DNA of 64,000 nt from Actinomadura oligospora ATCC 43269 (GCF_000518265.1 NZ_JADG01000013.1:62001-126000); one strand, 5' to 3'. Shown: positions 23,716 to 32,305, numbered from the stretch's first letter. Numbers and translations are program-made. Notes: generated from the sequence alone by a model not told the origin.

Positions 23716-25026
23716 TCAGCGGACGGTGCGCCAGCGCTGGTTGTCGCCCTCGTTCCGGTTGAAGAGGTAGACGGCGTGGCCGTCCTCGGCGGTGTCCAGG
23801 CAGGAGTCGGTCTTCCGGTTGCGGACGCAGTCGCTCTCCCGGCCCCACACGTCCGCCTCGCCGCAGTCGGCCATGGCCGTGTTGACCGAGCTGACCAGGT
23901 AGCCCTGCTCGCCCCTCTCGCTCAGGCACATCCCGTTCTTCTTGTTCCTCAGCTTCCAGTTCTGGCCGACCTTGATCCACGCCCAGGCCTGGTTGTCGCC
24001 GTCGTTGCACTGCATGACGTACACGCTGGATCCGTCGCTGGCGTTGTCCAGGCAGCCGTGGTTCTTGCCGTTCACCAGCGTCACCCACGTCACGGCCTTC
24101 TTCTTGGGCTTGGTGTGCCCGCCTCCGCCGCCCCCGGCCTTGTTCTGGTCGCCCGGCGAGTCGGACGGCTTGGGGCCCTTGTCCTCCGGCGACTTCTGGT
24201 CCTTCGGGACGTCCGGTGTGGGCGTCGGCATCGTGACCTGGTTGCCGGTCGGGTTGAGCGGCGTGATGCCGTCCCGCGCGCGGGAGGCGTACTGCGGGAT
24301 GAACACGAACCACGCGACGGCGAAGGCGACGGCCGCCGCGACCAGGATCGAGAAGAACCCCAGCAGCCAGCGTGGCAGCAGCGCGAGCTGGACGTACGTG
24401 CCGTTCACCGTCATCGGCTCGGCGCCCGAGCGCTGCACGTCCACGCTGTACGGATGGGACTCGCGGGACCCGAACCAGGCGACGCGCGGCGGCCGGACGC
24501 GTCCCTTCACCCACGCGGCGCGGCCCGGCTCGATCTGCACGTTCGCCGGGATCAGCTCGAACCGGAGCTGCCCGCCGGTGTCCTTGCCGACCAGCGACGC
24601 GGTGACCTTGGTGTTGCCGAAGTTGTCGAGCGCGAACCTCGGGCGCGCGCCGAACCGTCCGCGGACGGTCGGCGGCAGCAGCTCCGCGCGCAGCTCGCTG
24701 AACGGCGTGAGGGTCAGGTTCCCCTCGACGACCGTCTTGAGCTGCGGCTGCTCGGTGGGCGCGACCTCGACGGCGAACGGGTGCGACCCGGCGGCGGCGT
24801 CCGGGGACCGGGGCGGCGCGAAGGTGATCTGGACGGCCCCGGTGGTGCCCGGGTACAGCCGGAGGACCTGCGGTTCGACCTGCGCCCAGCGCCCGGCGTC
24901 GCCCGCGACCGCGATCCGGTACTCCTCGACCAGGTCGGTGGTGTTGCGCAGCCGCAACGTCAGCGAACCGGTGCTGCCGGGGTCGACGGTGACCGAGCCG
25001 GGTTCGAGGGAAGTCCAGATACTCAC
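23716..25026 (-). CDS. Bitopic protein: Ig-like domains, membrane helix, ricin-B-type lectin
   Basis: A 436-residue protein, the only - strand gene in the locus. Residues 1-230 form two beta-sandwich (Ig-like/alpha-galactosidase-NEW3-type) repeats (SLEPGSVTVDPGSTGSLTLR; LRLYPGTTGAVQITFAPP). A membrane helix lies near 231-258 (LLPRWLLGFFSILVAAAVAF). A Pro/Gly/Lys spacer precedes a C-terminal beta-trefoil (CLDNASDGSSVYVMQCNDGD; NQAWAWIKV; NEGDNQRWRTV), as in ricin-B lectins. Without a signal peptide, the N-terminus should be cytoplasmic and the lectin outside. GTG 25026 lies seven bases after TAGCGT, suggesting a leaderless mRNA. I infer a docking or surface-sensing role. Confidence 0.82.
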   Translation of the reverse strand: MSIWTSLEPGSVTVDPGSTGSLTLRLRNTTDLVEEYRIAVAGDAGRWAQVEPQVLRLYPGTTGAVQITFAPPRSPDAAAGSHPFAVEVAPTEQPQLKTVVEGNLTLTPFSELRAELLPPTVRGRFGARPRFALDNFGNTKVTASLVGKDTGGQLRFELIPANVQIEPGRAAWVKGRVRPPRVAWFGSRESHPYSVDVQRSGAEPMTVNGTYVQLALLPRWLLGFFSILVAAAVAFAVAWFVFIPQYASRARDGITPLNPTGNQVTMPTPTPDVPKDQKSPEDKGPKPSDSPGDQNKAGGGGGGHTKPKKKAVTWVTLVNGKNHGCLDNASDGSSVYVMQCNDGDNQAWAWIKVGQNWKLRNKKNGMCLSERGEQGYLVSSVNTAMADCGEADVWGRESDCVRNRKTDSCLDTAEDGHAVYLFNRNEGDNQRWRTVR

Positions 25027-25033
25027 TGCCCGC

Positions 25034-25039
25034 ACGCTA
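25034..25039 (-). promoter_or_regulatory. TAGCGT -10 box of a leaderless promoter
   Basis: Read on the - strand, TAGCGT ends seven bases before the GTG start of the lectin-domain gene, and there is no ribosome site in between. This TANNNT-to-start spacing is the hallmark of leaderless transcripts in actinomycetes. Confidence 0.5.
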
Positions 25040-25156
25040 TGCGCGGGTCCGTCCCCCCGAAACGTCCGGACGGGCAGACGCGCGGGAGGCGTGCGTTGCC
25101 CGGACGGCCCGTCCTCCGGGACGCGGCGGGTTGCCCGAGGTTGTGCCCCTGCGGTC

Positions 25157-27172
25157 ATGCCCGTCCATGACATGTTTCCGGGACCGGACGGCGGACAGCC
25201 GACAGCGGACGGCGGGAGGATCCGGGTGCGAGGCCAAGGAACGCGGCGACCCCAGCAGCGGGACGCGGAGCCCGGGCGCGGCCCTGCCCGTCCGCCGGGA
25301 CCACGCGTCCAGGACGGCGCGACACTCGCCGCCGCGCTGGTGCGCGCGGGATCCGGCGCGTCCCCGGAGATGCTGCACCAGCTCCAGCGCGCCGCCGGAA
25401 ACGGCGCGACCGCCGACGTCCTCCGCGTCCAAGCCGAGACCGCGGGCACCGTCCAGGCCGGGACCGCGGGCACCGTCCAGGCCGGGACCGCCGTTCAGCG
25501 GGCGACGACCACGGTCGAGCACGAGGACGTGATCAAGACCGTCGACCGGGGCGTCAACAAGACCGCCGACAACGCCGGGACGATCGTCAGCACGGTCGGC
25601 GGGCCGCTCAGCGCAGCGCACTGGCGGGAGGGCGTCACCGCGGACGGCGCGAAGGTCGCGGGCGAGGTCTCGTCCGACCTGGGCCTGCTCGCCACGGGCG
25701 TCGAGACGGTCAAGGCCGTGATGGAGGGCTACGACGCGGTCCAGGACCGCTCGAAGCTCGACCCCGACAGCCCCGAGCGCGGCGTCGCGGACCGGAAGAT
25801 CGGGACCGCCGCGTACGAGGGGACGGTCGGCGGCGCGAAGACGGTCCGCAACGCCATGGGCATGGCCCAGCAGGGCATGTCGATCAGCGGCGCGGCGGCG
25901 AACCAGGGCCTCAACCTCTCCGGCGGCGCACTCGGCCTGATCACCGGGATCGTCGGGACGCTCCGCAACGGCCGCAAGACGCTCAAGGCCCTCGACCGCG
26001 TCAAGAGGCTGCGCGCCAACATGACGGACGAGAGTGATGCGCGCGGCGCGTACACGGCCGCGCTGAACGAGGCCAACGACATCGCCGCGCTGCTCGCCGA
26101 GCTGGCCGAAGGCGTCCGGGGCAAGCAGGCCGAGGTCGCGCGGCAGCAACAGGAGATCACCCGGGCGCAGGCCGCCGTCGCCGAGCGGGAGCGCGCCGAG
26201 GAGGCCGCCGCGTCCGGCCGCCGGAACGCGAAGAAGCAGGCCAAGCGCACGCGCGGGGCGTTCGGCACGCGGGACCAGGGCACGGCCCAGGCGGCGGCGC
26301 GCGGACGGACCGACGCGGCGGCCCGCCTGCGGACGGCCCAGCAGGCCAAGGCGCAGGCCGAACAGGAGCTCGCGCAGGCGCGGGAGGCGCTCACCCGGCT
26401 CGAAGCCGAACACCGGACGGCCGAGGACGGCGTGAAGCGGCGCCGGGTCCTGTTCGACGAGCTCTCGGACGCGCTGAAGCGCTACACGGTCGAGGTCGAA
26501 CGCGACGCCGCGGGCAAGCGCACCGACGCCGTCACCCTGGACGAACTGCGCCGCTACGCCGACAAGAAGAACACGCGCGGCCTGTCCCGGAAGGCGATCT
26601 CGACCGTCGGCGGCCTGCTGTCGGTCGGCAGCGGCGTCGCGGGCCTGGTCGTCGCGATCGCCGCCGCGCTCGGCGGTGCCGCCCTCGCGGGAACCCCGGT
26701 CGGATGGGGCCTGGCCGCCGCCGCTGCCGCCGCGTCCATCGGGGTGGCGGCGTGGAAGGGCTGGCAGTTCTTCAGCAAGCGCTGGGCCCGCGAGGAGTAC
26801 GTCAAGGACGACGAGGGGAACGTCCGCAAGCGGAAGCGTTTCGAACGGCTCCTCCAGACGGCCGCGTTCTGGCGCAAGTCCGGCCCGACCAAGCGCGACT
26901 CCCGCGCCGAGGCCCTGTACCAGCTGGCCCTGAACCCCGCCGAGGAGACCTTCGGCATCGCGGAGCTCTTCGACAACACCGAGTGGGACGGCGTCGACGC
27001 GGGTGAGCACGAGCACGCGGTGAGCACGCGGGAGCTCATCGCCGCGCTGGACGAGTGGCGATCGGGGGAGGCGCGCAAGCTCGTCGCCGACCTCGGGCTC
27101 GACTGGTCCCTCCTGGCGGGCATGGATCCGGCGACGGCGAAGAAGGAGATCGCGCGCAAACTCGGCTCGTGA
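25157..27172 (+). CDS. Candidate eCIS cargo: coiled-coil protein with a hydrophobic helical hairpin
   Basis: A 671-residue protein of no family I can name. The disordered N-terminus (about 1-70) carries MLHQLQRAAGNGA, matching the LQRxxGN signature of eCIS-associated proteins, then a short repeat (TAGTVQAG) and TAVQRAT. Residues 95-290 are Gly/Ala-rich amphipathic helix. Residues 295-450 are a long charged coiled coil. Residues 475-535 form two adjacent hydrophobic segments (VGSGVAGLVVAIAAALGG; WGLAAAAAAASIGVAAWKGW), like a membrane-inserting hairpin. Start ATG 25157, or ATG 25172. It lies between the ATPase block and the DUF4157 effector. A pore-forming or membrane-active cargo is inferred, not shown. 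Confidence 0.72.
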   Translation: MPVHDMFPGPDGGQPTADGGRIRVRGQGTRRPQQRDAEPGRGPARPPGPRVQDGATLAAALVRAGSGASPEMLHQLQRAAGNGATADVLRVQAETAGTVQAGTAGTVQAGTAVQRATTTVEHEDVIKTVDRGVNKTADNAGTIVSTVGGPLSAAHWREGVTADGAKVAGEVSSDLGLLATGVETVKAVMEGYDAVQDRSKLDPDSPERGVADRKIGTAAYEGTVGGAKTVRNAMGMAQQGMSISGAAANQGLNLSGGALGLITGIVGTLRNGRKTLKALDRVKRLRANMTDESDARGAYTAALNEANDIAALLAELAEGVRGKQAEVARQQQEITRAQAAVAERERAEEAAASGRRNAKKQAKRTRGAFGTRDQGTAQAAARGRTDAAARLRTAQQAKAQAEQELAQAREALTRLEAEHRTAEDGVKRRRVLFDELSDALKRYTVEVERDAAGKRTDAVTLDELRRYADKKNTRGLSRKAISTVGGLLSVGSGVAGLVVAIAAALGGAALAGTPVGWGLAAAAAAASIGVAAWKGWQFFSKRWAREEYVKDDEGNVRKRKRFERLLQTAAFWRKSGPTKRDSRAEALYQLALNPAEETFGIAELFDNTEWDGVDAGEHEHAVSTRELIAALDEWRSGEARKLVADLGLDWSLLAGMDPATAKKEIARKLGS

Positions 27173-27358
27173 CCCGACCTCGGAAGGACACCCACCCTGC
27201 CGGGCCCGAGGTCCGGAAGGACGGCCGCCCGTCCGGGCCGATGTCCGGAAGGGCAGTGCGGCTGCCCGTCCGGCGGGCCGCGCGGACCTGCCGTCCACCG
27301 TGACGGGTCCGGCAGGCTGGAAGGATCACCCGTCCCTTGTCTCGGAGGAGCCCGCGCC

Positions 27359-29164
27359 GTGCAGGACCGTGGCCGTACCGACGAAGCCCACCGGCACGCC
27401 GGGACCCCGCCCGCGCACCGTCCGGGGACGTCCCGGCGGCATCCCGTACCGGACGGTCCCGTGGCGGCGGCCCTGATCCGCGCGCGTGGCCTGGCCGGGG
27501 TGTCCGCTCCGCAGCTGAGCCAGCTGCAACGCCTGGTCGGCAACGCGGCGATCTCCCGCTCGGCCGAGGAGGAACGGCACGTCCACGACGCGTCGTGCGG
27601 GCACGCCGTGCAGCGGACGGCGGTGCACCAGGCGTTGAGTTCCCCCGGACGTCCGCTCGCCGCGGACGTCCGGCAGGAGATGGAGGGACGTCTCGGAGCC
27701 GACTTCTCCGACGTCCGCGTGCACACCGATTCGACGGGCCACACGGCGGCCGAATCGGTCAACGCGCACGCGTTCACCTCGGGCTCGCACATCGTGTTCC
27801 AGCGCGGCCGTTACGACGCTGGATCGGCGTCCGGGAAGCGGATGCTCGCGCACGAGCTGACCCATGTCATCCAGCAGCGTTCGGGCCCGGTCGCCGGGAC
27901 GGACGCGGGCGACGGCCTCAAGGTCAGCGACCCGTCCGACCGGTTCGAGCGCGAAGCCGAGGCCAACGCCGTCCGCGCGATGAGCGGGGAGCCCGTCCAG
28001 CGCCTGGAGGACGAGGGCTCCGCGACCGGGCCCCGACGCGGGGGCGGAAGCGTCCAGCGCATGAAGTTCTCCCCGGGGACCGGCGGACGCGGCGTCGCGG
28101 GCTGGGTCGCCAACGAGGGCGCGGAGGAGCGCGAACGCGAGCTGACCGAGAAGCACGGCATCGACATCGGCTCGGTGGCGGGCGGTCCCCGGATGAGCCA
28201 CTCGATGCTGTACGAGATCGACAAGGTGCTGGGCGAGCTGCCGGAGGACCACGTCCGCGGCAACCCGTTCCTCCGCTCGATCCAGATGGGCGACGGGCTC
28301 GGGCAGGCCAGCGCGTACGACTCGCGCACGCAGCGGATCGGGATGGTGAACCCCTTCGGCATGCCCGCGTTCATGTACACCTCGCTCAACCGCGGGTCCC
28401 GCGCGCAACGCGGCCTGATGGACATGGGCGCGGCCCTCGGCTACGACGGCCTGACCACGGGTGAGCAGCTCGGCGTCATGGTGCCCGGCACGGACCGCCA
28501 CGTGATGGGCGGCGTGTCCGACGTGCTGGCCAACGGCAACCTCGTCAAGTGGACGCTGCGCCACGAGATCGGCCACTCGGTCGACCGGAAGGTCGGCTGG
28601 GCGCTGCACCTCAGCTCCCGTCCCGAGTTCGGCGGATGGCGCAGGGAGCACCGGGCGGGCATCGTCGAGGCCCTCGCCACCCGGTTCGGGTTCGCCCCCG
28701 AGGCGTTCGCCGCCGGAACCTCGCTCGAACCGGACGCCCTGCGCGAACACGCCGCGAACCTGGACGGGCACTTCGCCGGGTGCGGCCTGGACGACGAGCG
28801 GCGCGGGCAGGTCGTCGGCTTCGTCCGCAAGGCCCTCGCGCAGCCGTGGATGCTCAACGACGGAGGACGCGCGCACCTGGAGGTCGGCGGGCGCATCTAC
28901 CACGTGGACCACTACGACGCATGGGTCTCCTACGAGGCCGCCGCGCGCGGCAACGCCGTGTCGAACTACCAGTTCTCGACCCCGGACGAATGGTTCGCCG
29001 AGGCGTACGCGGCCTACTACGACCCCAAGGGGACGAGCCGCGCCCGCCTGTCCAACGAGGTCCGCCGCTGGTTCGCGACCGAACTCGGCGAACGCGACGC
29101 CGAGACGGCCGCGTCCACCGCCCCACCCACCGGCACCTGCGCCCACGCCCCCCACAGCGACTGA
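27359..29164 (+). CDS. Candidate eCIS effector: DUF4157 domain plus lethal-factor-like metalloprotease domain
   Basis: A 601-residue protein. The N-terminus has APQLSQLQRLVGNAAISRS (LQRxxGN signature). A DUF4157 domain follows at about residues 88-175 (PLAADVRQEMEGRLGADFSD, VRVHTDS, MLAHELTHVIQQR with HExxH at 165-169), then two more VQR motifs. The C-terminal half (about 325-565) carries a second site: HEIGHSVD at 402-409 and EWFAEAYAAYYD at 544-555. This matches anthrax lethal factor's HEFGH with a downstream Glu in an FAEA helix, so I infer an ATLF-like gluzincin toxin. Start: GTG 27359 behind GGAGGAG. DUF4157 proteins are typical eCIS companions. It sits just upstream of the sheath gene. 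Confidence 0.85.
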   Translation: MQDRGRTDEAHRHAGTPPAHRPGTSRRHPVPDGPVAAALIRARGLAGVSAPQLSQLQRLVGNAAISRSAEEERHVHDASCGHAVQRTAVHQALSSPGRPLAADVRQEMEGRLGADFSDVRVHTDSTGHTAAESVNAHAFTSGSHIVFQRGRYDAGSASGKRMLAHELTHVIQQRSGPVAGTDAGDGLKVSDPSDRFEREAEANAVRAMSGEPVQRLEDEGSATGPRRGGGSVQRMKFSPGTGGRGVAGWVANEGAEERERELTEKHGIDIGSVAGGPRMSHSMLYEIDKVLGELPEDHVRGNPFLRSIQMGDGLGQASAYDSRTQRIGMVNPFGMPAFMYTSLNRGSRAQRGLMDMGAALGYDGLTTGEQLGVMVPGTDRHVMGGVSDVLANGNLVKWTLRHEIGHSVDRKVGWALHLSSRPEFGGWRREHRAGIVEALATRFGFAPEAFAAGTSLEPDALREHAANLDGHFAGCGLDDERRGQVVGFVRKALAQPWMLNDGGRAHLEVGGRIYHVDHYDAWVSYEAAARGNAVSNYQFSTPDEWFAEAYAAYYDPKGTSRARLSNEVRRWFATELGERDAETAASTAPPTGTCAHAPHSD

Positions 29165-29395
29165 CGCGACCGCTTGGGCGGTGGCCGACGTGGCCGACGC
29201 GGCGGCTGGCGCGGCGCGCCCGGACGGCGGGCCCGGACGGCGGGCCCGGACGGCGGCCAGCGCGGTGGTCGGGGTGGTGGCCGAACGGGCAGGGAGGATT
29301 GCCCCGGAGGTAAGCCGTCCGGACGTTTCGGACAGCGGGGCGGAACGGCAGGGTCGAGTGGTCAGCAGACCGTCCTGTTGGGGGAGTAGCCGAGC

Positions 29396-31021
29396 ATGCC
29401 TTCGTACCTGTCGCCGGGCGTCTACGTCGAGGAAGTGGCCAGCGGGTCACGGCCGATCGAGGGGGTCGGGACCTCGGTGGCGGCCTTCGTCGGGTTCGCG
29501 CCCGAAGGGCCGCTGAACGAGCCGGTGCTGGTCACCAACTGGTCCCAGTACGTCGCCGCGTTCGGTGACTTCACCGACGGTTACTACCTCGCGCACTCGG
29601 TGTACGGGTTCTTCAACAACGGCGGCACCACCTGCTACGTCATCCGGGTCGGCGGCGCTCCCGCCGCCGGGGAGAGCGTCGCGCAGGGCGGGCCGAGGGC
29701 GATCGCCGCGGCCGAGCCCACGCGGCTCGGCGGGTTCCACGTCAACGCGCTGCCCGCGGCGGCGTCCGCCGGCCGGATCACCGTCGAGATAGCCGACGTC
29801 GAGAGCACCGCCGACGCCAAGGGCGCCGACGGCAAGGCCGACGCGAAGGGCGACGCCAAGGACGCCGACAAGCCCGGCGGCTCCGACGAGCGGTTCCGGC
29901 TGATCGTCAAGCTGGACGGCAACACGGTCGAGAACTTCCACGTCTCGACCCGGAAGAACACCCGCGCCTACATCGTGACGCAGGTCAAGGAGCGGTCGAA
30001 GCTCATCACGGTGACCGAGGCCGTCGGCGCCGGCCAGCTCGCGCGGCCCGAGAACCAGTCGGTCGAGCTCGCCCGTCCGGCCGCGCCCGCCGCGCCGGTC
30101 GGCGAGAACGGGACCGTCACCCCCGAGCACTACCTCGGCGACACCGCCGACCGCACCGGCTTCGGCGGCCTGGAGGCCCTCGACGCGGTCACCATGGTCT
30201 CCTGCCCCGACCTGATGAGCGCCTACGAGCGCGGCGCGCTGGACATGGAGAGCGTCAAGGCCGTCCAGCTCGGCATGATCGCGCACTGCGAGCTGATGGG
30301 CGACCGGGTCGCGATCATCGACCCGCCGCCCGGCCTGAACGCCCGGCAGATCCGCGAGTGGCGGATGGAGACCGCCGGGTACGACTCGCGCTACGCCACC
30401 CTGTACTACCCGTGGATCAAGGCGTTCGACCCGTCCACCGGGAAGGCCTCGATGGTCCCGCCGTCGGGGCACATGGCCGGGATCTGGGCGCGCAGCGACG
30501 CCGAGCGCGGCGTCCACAAGGCCCCCGCGAACGAGGTCGTGCGCGGCGCGGTGGACCTCGGCCTCCAGATCACCAAGGGCGAGCAGGACCTGCTCAACCC
30601 GATCGGCGTGAACTGCATCCGCGCCTTCCCCGGACGCGGCGTCCGGGTGTGGGGCGCGCGGACGCTCGCGTCCGACCCGGCCTGGCGGTACCTGAACGTC
30701 CGCCGGTACTTCAACTACCTCGAGGAGTCCATCCTCATCGGCACCCAGTGGGTGGTGTTCGAGCCGAACGACGAGGCGCTGTGGGCGCGGATCCGGCGCA
30801 ACATCTCCGCGTTCCTGGTCACCGAGTGGCGGGACGGCGCGCTGTTCGGGTCCAGCCCCGAGGAGGCGTTCTACGTCAAGTGCGACGCCGAGACCAACCC
30901 GCCCGAGTCGGTCGACCTCGGACGCGTCGTCTGCGAGATCGGCGTCGCCCCGGTCAAGCCCGCCGAGTTCGTGGTGTTCCGGCTCGCGCAGATCTCCGGC
31001 GGCGGCGACCTCGAGGAGTAG
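29396..31021 (+). CDS. eCIS contractile sheath protein (Afp2-4/gp18-like)
   Basis: A 541-residue phage-tail sheath protein. The N-terminus SYLSPGVYVEEVASGSRPIE and the C-terminal attachment region (GVNCIRAFPGRGVRVWGART; FNYLEESILIGTQWVVFEPN; ending EFVVFRLAQISGG) are diagnostic. Residues about 140-162 are an Ala/Asp/Lys-only insert (ADAKGADGKADAKGDAKDAD) in the surface-exposed variable domain. The sheath contracts to drive the inner tube through a target membrane. Only one sheath gene is present, whereas Afp has three. A 231-base gap with GGACGGCGGGCCC repeats precedes it and a 27-bp repeat array follows. Confidence 0.96.
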   Translation: MPSYLSPGVYVEEVASGSRPIEGVGTSVAAFVGFAPEGPLNEPVLVTNWSQYVAAFGDFTDGYYLAHSVYGFFNNGGTTCYVIRVGGAPAAGESVAQGGPRAIAAAEPTRLGGFHVNALPAAASAGRITVEIADVESTADAKGADGKADAKGDAKDADKPGGSDERFRLIVKLDGNTVENFHVSTRKNTRAYIVTQVKERSKLITVTEAVGAGQLARPENQSVELARPAAPAAPVGENGTVTPEHYLGDTADRTGFGGLEALDAVTMVSCPDLMSAYERGALDMESVKAVQLGMIAHCELMGDRVAIIDPPPGLNARQIREWRMETAGYDSRYATLYYPWIKAFDPSTGKASMVPPSGHMAGIWARSDAERGVHKAPANEVVRGAVDLGLQITKGEQDLLNPIGVNCIRAFPGRGVRVWGARTLASDPAWRYLNVRRYFNYLEESILIGTQWVVFEPNDEALWARIRRNISAFLVTEWRDGALFGSSPEEAFYVKCDAETNPPESVDLGRVVCEIGVAPVKPAEFVVFRLAQISGGGDLEE

Positions 31022-31024
31022 GCC

Positions 31025-31178
31025 GCGACCACCGCGCGGTCACGCCAGGCCGCGACGTCCGCGCGGTTACGCCAGGCCGCGACGTCCGCGCGGTTACGCC
31101 AGGCCGCGACCTCCGCGTGGTCGCGTCAAGTCGCGACCTCCGCGCGGTCGCCTCAGGCCGTGACCGCGCGGTCGCGCC
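31025..31178 (+). repeat. 27-bp tandem repeat array between sheath and tube genes
   Basis: Five full units (31025-31051, 31052-31078, 31079-31105, 31106-31132, 31133-31159) and one partial unit to 31178. Each begins GCGAC or a close variant and holds CCGCGCGG (or CCGCGTGG). Units 2 and 3 are identical; the others differ by a few bases. The array fills most of the 194-base gap between the sheath stop and the tube start. No function is known. Binding-site array, expression attenuator and recombination relic are all possible. Confidence 0.9.
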
Positions 31179-31215
31179 AATCCCTTCCCGACCCGTTTGA
31201 CCCGAAAGAGGAACC

Positions 31216-31659
31216 ATGGGCTTCCAGGGCGGCGACGCCGTTGCGTCGCACAACTTCGGCCTCCAGATCGACGGCGTGATGGTGGAGTACCTCCAGAGCG
31301 TCACCGGACTCACCTACGCGCAGGACGTCATCGAGTTCAAGCAGAACTCGGCGCAGGGCAAGCCGATCACCAAGAAGATGCCCGGCGTCGCGCAGGCGGG
31401 CGAGGCCACGGTCGTGCGCGGCCAGACCGAGAGCCAGGCGTTCACGACCTGGATCAAGGACTCCATCAAGGGCAACATGGGCTCGGCGCGCAAGAACGCC
31501 AGCATCATCGTGATGGACTACCAGAACAATCCGGTCAAGCGGTACCACATGCGCAACGCCTGGTGCAGCAAGATCGAGGCCAGCCAGCTGGAGGCGGGCG
31601 GCAACGCGGCGCTCACCGAGTCCGTCACCATCACCTTCGAAGAACTGACGATCGAATAA
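31216..31659 (+). CDS. eCIS inner-tube protein (gp19/Hcp-fold)
   Basis: A 147-residue tail-tube protein starting MGFQGGDAVASHNFGLQIDG, with the family core YLQSVTGLTYAQDVIEFKQN, KMPGVAQAGEATVVRGQ, and a C-terminal strand ending ALTESVTITFEELTIE. Subunits stack as hexameric rings to form the needle tube inside the sheath and carry cargo in the lumen. Start ATG 31216 with GAAAGAGG upstream. The stop overlaps the next gene's ATG by one base. A second, divergent tube gene lies at 36367. Confidence 0.95.
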   Translation: MGFQGGDAVASHNFGLQIDGVMVEYLQSVTGLTYAQDVIEFKQNSAQGKPITKKMPGVAQAGEATVVRGQTESQAFTTWIKDSIKGNMGSARKNASIIVMDYQNNPVKRYHMRNAWCSKIEASQLEAGGNAALTESVTITFEELTIE

Positions 31660-32135
31660 TGCGCCGCTCCGCCCCCGTCGTCCCCGGGTCGCCGCAGTCG
31701 CCGTCACCGTCCGCCGCCGACGCTCCGGCGGCGGTCGCGCCCGCGTCCGCTCCCGCCGAGGCCCCGCTGCGCACCGAGTTCGAGTTCGAGCTCCCGCGCG
31801 GCTACGTGGACGAGAACGGCACCGTCCACCGGCACGGCGCGATGCGGCTCGCCACCGCCCGCGACGAGCTGGTCCCGCTCCAGGACGTCCGGGTCCGAGA
31901 GAACCCGCCGTACCTGTCGGTCGTGCTGCTCGGCCGGGTCATCACCCGGCTGGGCACGCTCCCGATGGTCCACGACGGGACCGTGGAGAACATGTTCGCC
32001 TCCGACCTGGCGTTCCTCCAGGACTTCTACCGGCAGATCAACGCCGAGGGGCACACCCGCGCCGAGGTCACCTGCCCGTCCTGCGACGAGCCCTTCGAGG
32101 TGGAACTCGGCGGGAGCCGCCTGGGGGAATCGTGA
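31659..32135 (+). CDS. eCIS tail-assembly protein
   Basis: A 158-residue protein. A disordered Pro/Ala/Ser N-terminus (about 40 residues) precedes a conserved core: LRTEFEFELPRGYVDENGTV, HRHGAMRLATARDEL, PYLSVVLLGRVITRLG, and LAFLQDFYRQIN. One CxxC pair near the end (TCPSCDEPFEVEL) could bind a metal with a partner. It belongs to the phage tail assembly protein group found between tube and hub genes in actinobacterial eCIS loci. Start ATG 31659 overlaps the tube stop (TAATG) and its stop overlaps the next GTG, so expression is coupled on both sides. Confidence 0.8.
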   Translation: MRRSAPVVPGSPQSPSPSAADAPAAVAPASAPAEAPLRTEFEFELPRGYVDENGTVHRHGAMRLATARDELVPLQDVRVRENPPYLSVVLLGRVITRLGTLPMVHDGTVENMFASDLAFLQDFYRQINAEGHTRAEVTCPSCDEPFEVELGGSRLGES

Positions 32136-32302
32136 CGTACGCGCCCGACCGGCTGCACGAGGAGGTCGCGTACATCGCCTACCACTTCCACTGGCCCCGG
32201 GCCGAGATCCTCGACCTGGAACACCCGGACCGCCGCCGCTACATCACGAACATCGCCACCTTCGTGAACCGCGCCAACGCCACGTCCGGGACGGAGGGCT
32301 GA
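32132..32302 (+). CDS. Small DUF6760-type eCIS protein (56 aa)
   Basis: GTG 32132 overlaps the previous stop (GTGA) and opens a 56-residue frame: YAPDRLHEEVAYIAYHFHW, then EILDLEHPDRRRYITNIATF. The pattern DRLHEEVAxIAYHFHW with a following LEHxxRRR is that of DUF6760 proteins, tiny companions of tail-assembly proteins in eCIS and related phage-tail loci. It probably acts in particle assembly together with the preceding protein. It ends three bases before the next ATG. Confidence 0.85.
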   Translation: MTYAPDRLHEEVAYIAYHFHWPRAEILDLEHPDRRRYITNIATFVNRANATSGTEG

Positions 32303-32305
32303 CCC

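Noticed and set aside
20957..24514. A 1185-codon open frame antisense to the cap, ATPase and lectin genes
   Set aside because: Its translation is Arg/Gly/Val-rich without family motifs and lies opposite clearly coding genes; it is a codon-bias shadow.
31025..31178. The 27-bp array as a CRISPR
   Set aside because: Units abut directly with no spacers, have few copies and lie inside a structural operon; no cas genes in the window.
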